This document shows positions 1-11,867 of a stretch of DNA of 64,000 nt, one piece after another. Source of the DNA: Halichondria panicea. Its lineage: Eukaryota > Porifera > Demospongiae > Suberitida > Halichondriidae. The notes beneath the pieces were generated by a model that was not told the DNA's origin, did no database searches, and worked only from the letters and a program-made list of their open reading frames with translations. How positions within the stretch are numbered: position 1 is the first letter of the stretch; every line of letters starts with the position of its first letter. The stretch spans positions 5,519,378-5,583,377 of the forward strand of contig NC_087381.1 of NCBI RefSeq assembly GCF_963675165.1. The letters are read 5' to 3'. Position numbers and translations under genes: made by a program.

Positions 1-299
1 CAAACAGTGGCTGTAATAAAGAGGTGATCTGCTAACACATGCAATGGAGACTTTGGGGCCCATTACATGTATAAACCTGGCTGTATTATAGAGGGTGACA
101 TGAAGTTTTTCTAGAGTGCTTGACCGTTATCGTGTATGCGAGCTATTGCATCTACATGTAGAATTGAATTGCCTCGTACAGTGAATACATGACAATGTGT
201 TGACAGCCACTGTTGGGTAGATCAACAGTGGCTGTAATAAAACCTTGCTAATACAGTAGGTCAAAACACATGCTGCAGAGAGACTTTGTGACCCCCCCC

Positions 300-371
<72 letters not shown>

Positions 372-374
372 CAG
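1..374. repeat. Intronic repeat-rich start of window
   Basis: No coding sequence is visible. The stretch lies in the CSDE1 intron upstream of the first exon seen here. Bases about 45-110 belong to a dispersed family with the words GGAGACTTTGGGG and CTGGCTGTATTATAGAGGG, seen again near 11480 and 63365 (same strand) and near 1765-1945 and 25580-25640 (opposite strand). Poly-C followed by a long CA run (about 291-367) ends at the splice acceptor of the next exon. Confidence 0.6.
291..373. repeat. (C)n(CA)n microsatellite abutting a splice acceptor
   Basis: A C tract followed by about 33 CA units, then ATGTACAG and the exon at 375. On the coding strand the CA run occupies the place of the polypyrimidine tract. 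Long Cys/Val or His/Thr open frames across it are artefacts of the repeat. Confidence 0.9.
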
Positions 375-3300
375 GGTTCGTGTGCTATCGTACAGTGACA
401 CAGACCAGGTGGGGGACTTCACAATGCTCTCTGGGGACATAGTCAACTTCAGTCTGGCCATTGACAAGAGAGACGGCACAGAGAGAGCCACAGGTGTGAG
501 GCTACACCGCCTGGTTGAGGAGCAGAAGGACACATCTCAGAGGGAAACGGTGGGTTCATTGTCAGTGTAACAAATATTGTGCCAAGTTAATAACAAAACC
601 AGATCTTCACATATCTAGAGCCTGAACATTTGTAAGGCTTACAGAAAATAATGTACAGAATAGCATGTACATATACGTGTCTTTATCATAATTATCATTT
701 TGGTTGGATTGAAAGCAAGTACATGTACATGTATGTATATGGACTCTGTACATATTAATTTGTACTGTCTTCACATCATGTCGTTATTGCCTGCCTCCCC
801 TACAGGGTGTGGTGGCGGCACTAAGGGACGGGTTCGGGTTCATCAAGTGTGCTCAGAGGGACATGAGGATGTTCTTCCATTTCAACGAAGTCATTGATCT
901 CGTAAGTGTGCTAATAACAAGTTTCACCAGGTGTACGTACGTTGGAACACTGCTCCATCAATGCCTGTACATGGATACAAAGAGCTATGTGTACATGTGT
1001 ACAGCGCACTAAAATAGTGTACATGAATAGGCAAATAAGTAGCCTCAGTTGAAGGCGTAGCATTGACAACCAACTATCAATGGTGTCTTTACGTGAGGCC
1101 GTACCAAAATTATGCTTAGAGTGCCAAATTGTCTAGTCATTAAAAGATGCACTAGAACAAACCAGTAACACGTATTCTAGCTGTCCTATTAGTGTGTGTT
1201 CTCTCTACATTTCAGGACCACAAACTGGCTCAGTACGACGAAGTCGAGTTCTCTGTACAGAATGTGAGTGCACTCATGTGTATAAATGTACAACATTTTA
1301 GCCAGTATACATGTAGTACAGTACAAAGGTGGTCTTGGTTGAGGGATTGTGTTGCACTATTTGGGACCTGTGGGTTCCTGACCGTTGTATTGCAGTTGCC
1401 ATTAATTTTCCTTAAGAGTGGCCATTGAGAAGGTCACCACACTGTGTACTAGTCAGCTGCCCATCACTTGTCTGTGTTACTGCAGGACTACACAAATGAG
1501 AGACTCCATGCTGTCAGGATCAAGGTCATACCCCTGGGCACTGTAAAGTTTGAGGTAAATTTAGTACAGTTACATGTATGTAGAATCACATACTTTTGTA
1601 CATGCATATACATAGAACATGTAAGACAGTATGTACATGTGTAATCATAGTATTATGAGGAAAGTTATTTGGTGGAAGCTATATTGAGTGTTGGGCCACC
1701 CAAAAGTCTGTATGAACTTTTATTGATGAATGCAGAAGTTGGTCAGAGTGGCATTCCATAAAACAGGTCACCCTCTATACAGTGTACATGATTGTACAGC
1801 TTGTACACTGTACAGTTGTACTTGTATGTGCACATTTTGCAATACGTGTACAGCTGTTAATAGGCCCCCTAGCATGCATTTGTACCTGTTAGCAGCTGTT
1901 AGCTATAATTACAGCCAGTTTAATGGGCCTCAAAGTCTCTCCATAGCACGTGTTTCAAGTAGTGTTAGTAGACCACCTCTTTATTGCAGCCACTTCTTGG
2001 GGTACCCTCTATTAATAGCGTGTTTGTACCTTGCAGCTGTGTTCTAATGATGTGTACACTGGATCAGTGGAGGAAGAGCTGCCTGGAGATTGCCCTAGGA
2101 ACCAACCCAGCGTGCACAAGATACAGAGGTGGGTGGTGGGTGGTGTGAGGGAGTCCCTAGCAACCAACCCTGCTTATACTGTACGTGTACGTGTACTCGA
2201 AATCCATGGAAACACACTCTGAGGCCTTGTGTTCTTTTCTGCCCTTGCAACTATAATTTTAATTGAATCAAAGCTACAAAACCATTTAGCAGCTCTAAGG
2301 ACGTGGTGTGAATCTAAAAATTAAAACTAATATACATGTATGCATGTAGTTACTCTAAATCATCAAGTTTGCTATTGCTAGCAATTTTAATGTTCATAAC
2401 ATGTACAGCCAGCTTAAAGTACACATGACTTGTGCACGTATAAATTCTGTTGGTCATAAATGAACATAATAATTATTATACATAATTATGATATGACCCC
2501 CCCCCCCCCCCACACACACGCACAGTGAGGGTGACTCTGGGACTATTCGTTTCCTGGGTCCCACTGGTGATGTGGAGGTGGTCAAGTTCTACTGGTCCTC
2601 CGATCGTCTACAATTTGGGGATCAGGTGAGAGCTCGGGGCTTTAAATTAATTAGATATTTAAAAGATTGTTGATTTACACGGTTACTCATACTGGTGTAT
2701 GTACATGTGGCTGTTGAAGTCTACGTTTTGGAGAGATCATAATTATAAGTGCAACAAGACTAGTGGTACACATTAATTGTAGAAATTGAGAAATGGGTCC
2801 ATTTGTGGTTAAGTGCGACAAAGCACTGTCCTCTGTGGAGGGTACTTAATACCAGTACAGAGGGTATTTATCGGAGGTTCCACTACATGCAGTGATACGT
2901 CTAATTTCGAAGTGGTGGCTATAATTATTTCAATCCTCAATCAACAACCACATTTTTCGCTTTTACATGTATGTAGTAAACTAAGCCTAAGAGGTTTTTT
3001 TGTTGTCTAGAGGTGATTAGTACCAACCACCACCGACTAGTGTACTATACATGTATGTACATGTATAGTACTAAAAGGCCTCTGAATAATACTTATTAGT
3101 TTGTCCTTCTCTCAATACTATCTACTGCTGAACAACATCTGTTCCTCTCAGGTTGAGTTCCAGGTGGCCACTCGTAGCTACGACAACCTCGTGTTCGCCA
3201 CTGATGTGAGGGTGGTTCAGAAAGCCAAGGACATCAAGTTCAGGGTACGTACAGTGTGTGCTGGATCGTGTACATACAATGGATATGTAGCCTGGTACGT

Positions 3301-6300
3301 ATTGTATATTATAAGCACATGTGCTTGTAGGGTTATGTATAGGTGAGCTTATGATTATGATATTGCCTGGCGAACTGATCACTGAGCTCATTAGAGAACA
3401 ATCATTCAAGCATTGCGATGCTAAATGCCTCGGGGCATACATGTTTCATTGATACTATCAAGAGTTTATGATAGAGAGAGAGTATCGAACGTAGGCATAC
3501 TGTACATCAGATGTATGCGGAGAGTAACGTGACTTCCTGTATCTGTCACAAGCTTGGAATTTGCACACTGACCAATCCAAGCGTGGGTGATGTAATCTAT
3601 CAACCCATCCAAGTGTGGGTGATGTAATCTACTTTCTTGATAGATGACATCACCCACACTTGGATTGGTCAGTGTGCAAATTCCAAGCTTGTGACAGATA
3701 CAGGAAGTCACGTTACTCTCCGCATACATCTGATGTACAGTATGCCTACGTTCGACACTCTCTCTCTATCATAAACTCTGGGTACTATGGAGTGGTATGG
3801 AAGAGAACTTAAAGATGTGAGGGGAAAATGTTGTGTATACATGGTACCTGTAGGCTTTGCATGTATATAGTGTTATGGCTGGACCTTATTGTAGAATTCT
3901 GCCCGGATCTCATTTGAGTAACTATGCGCGTAATTTTCAGGAAGAAGTGTGGATGTATGATGTATTTATTGCGCATGAATTCAAGTGGCTCATGATGTCC
4001 ACTGCTGTACTAACTATAGCCTAAACAAACATGTAAGTGAAGCTACATGTATCAAGACCTCAAATTCTACTCTGTAGTTACTTACCAGATTCGTCCATGC
4101 TCTCTTTCTATTTAAGCTTCCTACCTAGGTATGATCCCCAGTCACTGTCCTGTCATTCAACAAGGCCAGTCTAGCTTCCCTAGAACCTCTCTGAGGTTGT
4201 ACTACGGAGATCTTGTAACATCGACAATTATCAAACGGTCACATTTCTTTCGACGATTCTAAAGCAAAAATAATATTAAAAATACCACGTGAAAAAGCAG
4301 CTCAATGCGCATGTGCATAGCTCCAACACAGTGTGCACAAATTATGTTTTGAACTTGATCGGTAGCCATCAGAGGAGGTTATGATTTCAGTGTAAAGTTC
4401 TAGCTTGTTTTGTTGCGTATCAGAGACTGAGAGCTGACTGTTTTGGACTTCCTGGCTCCTTGGGTGTATAGCTACCCGACATCCAAATATCCTCTTCATT
4501 CTGACGAATTATCAGTGCATAGAATGTTTGCTAGATTCCTGCCAGCCAGTATAATGCAAGCTACAGCACCGCTGATTATACTCTACCTTTACCCTATACT
4601 ATAGTCTAGCTAATCTCTCTCAACAGATACAGCTAGTCAGGCTCAGTACAGTCGGACATAGCAATAACTTTTTGCAGTTGTTCGGTATCTATGGTGACGG
4701 GATAAAAAACTTTAGGAATGTCACATGAATGATGACACATGTCCAACCTCCTCTGGGTAACCATGCCGACAATAAGTCAGTTAAAGCGAGGAAAGAGTTA
4801 AGAGATTCAATAATATTAGATATGGAGATATGACTATACAAAATAAATGAGAGACTATAATACCTGCTAATGACATTGTAAAAATATCTATGAAAAATAG
4901 TTTGGAAGCTTGAAAAGTCTCATGCTCTCAGCATCCTATCGTTTCTGCTAGTTCGTATCTTTGTGATGTCCCTCACACGCATTCGTTTCAGCATCTGAGT
5001 GATGGTATTCATACTTGTCTTTCTTACGATCCCTCACTCCACACACGACAATGATGATTAGACTACCACAGCATACAATGAGCAGGATCACCACAATTGG
5101 TACCACTATGGCAACAGTCAGATTGACTATAACTGCTACTTCAATCTTTTCCGTGGTGTCAATGGTGCTTGTAGTAGTGTCAATGGTGCTTGTAGTAGTG
5201 TCAATGGTGCTTATGGTAGTGTCAATGGTGCTTGTGGTAGTGTCAATGGTGCTTGTGGTAGTGTCAATGGTGTCAGTAGTTTCTTCTTCCTCTGGTAAAG
5301 GTCGATCTAGATCTGAGAAGAAAATACAAAGCAATGAAGTCGAGTGCACAGGGAAGCCACGTATATACCTATGTACATGTATTAAGGACTGCCTGAATAA
5401 ATTATTAATAATGACTACTTATTATTGACTCTTGCATGGTACCACATTTCCATAATTTTATTGGCAAAGAACAGCCCTTTCATAATAATTATACGTGGGG
5501 ATGGTGTGCATGGAACTATTTTTCATTGTGTAATGTGTGCTTACCATCGGTAGATACCATGAAACTGTTGGTATCGTTTACACTGACAATAGTTGTAAAC
5601 AAAGTGACATTAGCAACAGAACTGCAGTTGACAGCATTGTCTCCCAATGGAATAATGTTTATGACCTCAAAAGAATTGGATGTGGCTGAAACTTCAATTC
5701 TCCACTGATAAATGGCCTCATTTGGTGCTGTGATTTCTGTTGACGCGTACAAAACGACACCCCCTTCTTGTACGGTGAGATTAAATGACACACCACATTC
5801 GGAAATAGTGAATTTCCACCGAGCCTGCTCCCCACGTTCCAGTTCACCATTGTTGGTGGTGTTTCTTGGAACAGGTGTTGTAACTGGATTTTGTTTGAGA
5901 ATAGTAGTAATTAATTATTGTAGGCCTGCATACGTATATATATAAAGGCTACAATGTCATATATATATACAAATTATAGTGGTGCATGGGCCCTACGATA
6001 AAAATGGTATCAGTAATTACAATCATTAGCATGCACGGTATAGTACGTGCTAATAGTATAGGGTTGGATTTTAGTTGCAAATGAAAATGAATGGTTTACT
6101 TGTGTTGCAAATCTGTTCCTCTTGAGCACTCTGAACGCACGACAACTGTGAGAAGTCAACAGAATTGAAAATATGCTGCTGTTGACTGGCAATGGCTACC
6201 AAATCTTCTCTCCGAAATCTAGTCCCGACTCCGATTGCAAACACATTAATAGGTGGAGAGGCAGCCCTCAAATCAGCCGCAGCTTCAGCAACTGATGAAT

Positions 6301-9300
6301 AGCCACAGTCGTTAGTGTTTACTGTAGACTGCCCATCAGTTAATACCATGGCCACTCTAAACACACTGGGATCTGTACGACCTTCAAAACTCGGAGAAGT
6401 TTACAGAGAGCATCTGCATGGTATGTTGGTGTTTCCTCCATTATAAGGAATAGCTGCCACAGCATTTTCCAAAGATGTAGCGTTGCTGTGGGTGTCTAGA
6501 CGAAATTGCTCCTGGGCAGAGGTGCTAAATGTGATCACACCTACTCGATTATCATTTGGTCCGATTTTCAAGCTGTCCACATACTGTGCAGCAAACTGTC
6601 TCACTAGACTAAAATCATCACGCCCAACACTGCCAGATTCATCCAGGACCATCACAATATCGCTATTAACCCGACAGGCTGTGAATGATACAAAGACATG
6701 CTGTTGATTAAATTAACATAAAATTATAATGCCATACAACGCTTTCACTAAGACTGAATCTGTTTGGCAGTAATGCATGCACTTGCCAATAAATTTATGC
6801 ATGTACATGTATATCTTTCTCTTACGATTTTTGCTTGTCAAGAGGGTAACGTCTTCAATATATGTCTCCACAATGGTGTTACTGCTGTAGTGCGTACTCC
6901 AGTAAGCAGCCTGTCCTGGTACATCACACGGAATAGATTCTGTATCAGAAATGTTTAACAGAAACAGTCTCGCTGCTATTCCCGAATAAAGGGGAATCCT
7001 CAAATCCCTCCACTGCACACTCGGCCAATCAATGTTGAACGCCGTTCTTACGGCAACATTTTGTGTACTAGATCTATTTGTGTCTTGAGTGCTCAAAAAC
7101 TTATCTTCATCCACCTGCCATATGCCTCCATTGTAGCCAGGTCGATACGTATCCGTGTCAGTTTCATCTCTCGATTCAACAAAAGCGATTCGCCTGAGAA
7201 GTTGTCGATCAAAACCGAACATAGCTTGGATTCTATTTACTGCTGCTCTGACAACATCGGACCCGGATGCTTCTCTTTGCAAAGTCAAGTCCACTCCCTG
7301 AGCAGTCAGTAGAGGGAGTAATGCACTGAGAGTAATCAGCACACTGAAACTAGCAGTCTTCATTGATGGATTGATTGATTGTCAATAATGAGTTGATTAG
7401 GATTGTTAAAGTCACAATGATAGTTTGATAATAATTTTGGTCATAACTCGGTCCTTTTATAGCTCTTTAGGTTGAGTGGTGCATGCCTGTACCTTATGTG
7501 CACAAAAACTTTGATGTGCTGGTGTAAGATGCAGGCATGCATGCACTGAGGGTATGGTACTGGAAGCAAGGGGAGGGTAAGTACTGGTAGCGATTAAGGG
7601 GAGGGTATAGTGTACTGGTAGCAAGTAAGGAGAGGGTAGCACAGGAAATGACATACTGTGCATGGAAGTAAGGGTGCACATGCAGCGAGGAACGTACAAG
7701 ATATATTGTATAGCCAGGGTACCAAAATAATAATAATTAGCTTCCAAATGGGAGGATGCACATGTACTGTGACGTATAAGCTTACGAGTAATACGGTAGT
7801 GTGATCATACTTGCATGTGTATCCCAACTTCCCCCAAGCCTGAGATGTCATTCTACATGTATGTAATGAAACCTGAGTGTTGTATGAAATATACATGCAG
7901 GTATACAAGCTGGTGAGCTGCCTGCATGTATATTGCATACGACACGAATTTTATATCATAGCGATCTTTACCAAATTATGCCTCGAGGCTATACGTGACC
8001 GTGTAATGTTATAAAAATACGGTTAGGGACTGTATGAATTTCATTACTCGCTTGTTACCTTGACAACATGATGTTAAAGTGGTGGAGCTACCCACGCTCT
8101 GTATGAGTAATTGATAGCTAAGAACTTTTAATCACTCTAAATTTACTATGCGATCTGTTCCTCCCTCAGGGCTTTGTGGCTACTCTGAAGGACAGCTACG
8201 GATTTATAGAGTCCGAGGAGCACGACTGTGAACTGTTCTTTCCCTTCACGTGAGCAGGGCCGGGGTATTCGGTGTCAGGGTCGTGTTAGTGTTATGTTAG
8301 TGTCAGGGTCATATCAGTGTCAGGGTCAGGGTCATATTTATAGTGGGGCTCCTTCTCATGTGAAATAAATAGTGTGGAAATTCCACTACATGTAAATGCG
8401 TATATACATGTAGTGGAACTCCCCTTCTCTGATATTCATGTGCAGCGTACAGTACATGTACATGTATGTAGGGCCTCACTAAGGCCCTGTATGGAGGGCT
8501 GGCCACAGCTACATGTATTGCAATAACGAGTTTACATTTGCAGCAGTTTCATTACCATTTTGTATGCCATGGACATATTTTGTCAGAATCATTAGATTTT
8601 AACCAGTAACTTGTTCTAAGCTCTAACTATTCCATATGATACGTACATGCAGCTCCCTAAGAGCTACTGAATGCATACATGTACATGTATTATTTTAGTT
8701 TTGATTTTGAAAATTGGTCGATCCAAACTAAAAACTACAGTCAGTCAAAGATACAGCATATATGCGTCACTGGGATTGTAAGGCTGTAGTCATGGCTTGT
8801 TTACTTTTCTTCCTTTGTCACCTCCAGGTCATGCAACGGATTCTGCGACCCCCATGAGCTCAAGGTGATGGACGAGGTCGAGTACGGTATAGTACGCAAG
8901 AACAGCAAACTGTCGGCTGATGAGATCACCAAACTGCCCCAAGGCACTATTCAATCGGAGGTGAGGGTGTAGTGTTAAGGTTTTATTTAAAGGGAGGGGG
9001 CGCTAGTTAGGGCACATCTGGCTATAGCTGCCAATGCAAGCAATGTACATATACATGTATACAGTACATGTATACAGTACATGTATGTATGGTTTCTATT
9101 CTCCGTAAATGCCTAACTTTTAATGGACCACAACTTGCTGTTAGATCGGACCTTTTCAAACGTACGTGACAGATACAAGTGGCACCTGAGATAATTGTAC
9201 TCAGTCTAAAAACAGTAAAGCACCCACAAGGATTGCACATGTACAGCTACATGTACTCTTGCAAACAAAGGAGTCGAACAAGAAAGCGCCATTAGAAAGA

Positions 9301-11714
9301 AACACACTCAGAGCACTATGTGAAGTGCTAAACCCTCAGCTGTTTTGTTGGCATGACTAATAAGGAAAAAAGTGCATGTGCTTCCAAAACTCGCTTCCAC
9401 AATACAATTTGTTAGTACCTGAGAATGAACTGGATGTGCAAACATTTCCTGGAAAGGGGGTTGTCATGTATACAACGTGGAAGTGAATAATTATGTTAGG
9501 CCACTCCAAATGAGACTGTATAGTTCCCGTCCACCACTTGCATCCTGCCACTGCTAGTCATTTATCGGCACACAATAAGATTGCTTTCAAGCACATGCTG
9601 TTAAATTGGTGGTTCTTTAATGAAATTCATGGATGATGTCGCACGTTTATAATGATATTCACGATAATACTGCACCTCTGACAGGAAACTACAGTTTCAT
9701 TTGTAGTGACCTTATGGTGATGTTCAGGGGCGGGGGTTTAGAGAGTAGCAGAGGGTGCTCCAGCACCCCCTGACCTTGAAGAATTTAATCTCAAAATCAC
9801 GTGTGCGTGTTTCCTTTCCTTTTGCACCTACATTGTACCTACCTACTTGTTTTTCCTATACTGGTAGATCCGCCCCTGAATTGTTCCATTTTAATAAGAG
9901 GCACCGCAGTACATGTATTTTGATACATTCATTATTCTTTCCCCACATGTCCTGCAGGCTTTGAAGCAAGGACAGTACAATGGCGTCGTAGAGAAGCCAA
10001 TGAAGAGCACAGACAACGCTGTGAGCATTGTGTACAAATAATTATAGCTAGCACTAATGTGTGTACATTGTAGCTCTTGAACTAATGTTACATAGACCAT
10101 GTGTTCACCAATACGTATACGTAACTGCATGTCAGGAGGGCACTCCTGGTACTGTATATTACATGTATGTGCTTTTTCCTTATTATACGTGTATGCTTTT
10201 TCCTGGCAATGCTCTTGCTGCATAAATTATACCTGGTAGTACATTGTACGTAGATGCATGTAGGCATTGTACCAGTGCATACTGTACATACATGTACATG
10301 TACGTGTATACTTTAATACTTGTTCTCGGTATTGTCTGCACATCTACTTCACCCATCTCTCCCACCCTCCATAGCTTGACTATGAGGGCATTATCAAGCC
10401 TACTGGCGGAGATGGCCCCTCCCTTCCTCCTCAGCTGCCCTTCAGTGCCACGAGCCTCGCTGATCACAGAGTTGCACTAGCTCAGGGAGACACGGTACAT
10501 AACATGACTGTACATAATTGTATGTGCACTGTACTTGCACTGTTCTTACACAGTTTTTTTACATGTTTCTCTGTTAAAATTCTTAAGCGTATTATAAAAC
10601 CGTCTGGATTGTTACCGTATAGCGGGTAATTTTCGTGGGGTAAAAATTCGTTCAACTCGAGAAACGGTGGTTTTCGTGAGTAAAAATTTCGTTTAGTCTC
10701 GTTGTCTGCCTGCACTGCCTGCATTCCTACGTTCCGGTAAGCCACGCCTACGTTAAAATTCCGTGGAGGTCAGCTTGCCCACGAAAATAACGAATATTTT
10801 ACCCCACGAAAATTACCCGCTATACGGTAATACTTACATGACGAAACGTTTTAGTAGCTTTTAAAGACCAAACATGTACTGTACGTACATGTACAGTATC
10901 GTTGCTCTTAACCAAATCTATTTTCCCACTGTATAAGCACACATAGTCATATATATACATGTAACTGCATGCATGCTTGACGTTATTGAAAAACATGCAA
11001 ATATACACATGTACATTTGTACATGTATGGCAGTTCTCTGGTTATGGCCGGGGATTGTCAACCCTGTTTTGAGTAATTTCCACATCCTGCATAAAACAGT
11101 ACAATCTCATGTAATTAGATTGTTAATTTTAACACTCTGATCTAAAGCCCCTCCCATTTTCTCAGGTCCAGTTCCGGGTGGGGGTGTGTCCCCATTCCGA
11201 CACTATGCGGGCCGTCAATGTGCAGTCATGCAAGAAGTTCCTCAGGGGCACTGTGGAGACCATCAAGGGAGAGGTGCATACATGTTATAAACTAGAGACT
11301 ACCGCTAGACAACACGCGCTAATAAAGAGTGGATTGTGAGGATTGTACCAACAATCTGAGCACATCACTGTACATGTGACTAGTACAAGCAGCTATTCTG
11401 CTTATAAGATGTTGCCTACAGGTATTTTAGGGTTCGATTTTCGGTTAAAATGAGAACCTTGAAACACGTGTTGTTTTAGAGACTTTGGACGTAATAACCT
11501 GGCTGTTTTATAGAGGGTGCATGCTGCTTTTGGGGTGACCACAATAGACAGCATGATATGCCATGTGGGCCAACCATGCACGTGCCATGTTTTGTTTGGA
11601 ATAGTCTAACTGCATGCATGTGTACATGTACATGCATGTTTACTTATTGCACCACAATCATTTCTGCATACACACACGTATACATATACAACTGTACCAA
11701 CGTCCCCTCACACT

Positions 11715-11766
<52 letters not shown>

Positions 11767-11790
11767 CACACTCGCACACACACTCACACT

Positions 11791-11867
<77 letters not shown>

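Noticed and set aside
127-533. Cys/Val-rich open frames over the CA/GT repeat
   Set aside because: They are translations of a microsatellite. Same for 11558-12122 and 61662-62010, where only the spliced CSDE1 and RAB11 exons are real.
5015-5428. Plus-strand frame rich in Val/Ser opposite the copy A stalk
   Set aside because: It is the complement of the minisatellite-coded stalk; the minus strand has the membrane helix, splice acceptor and family match.
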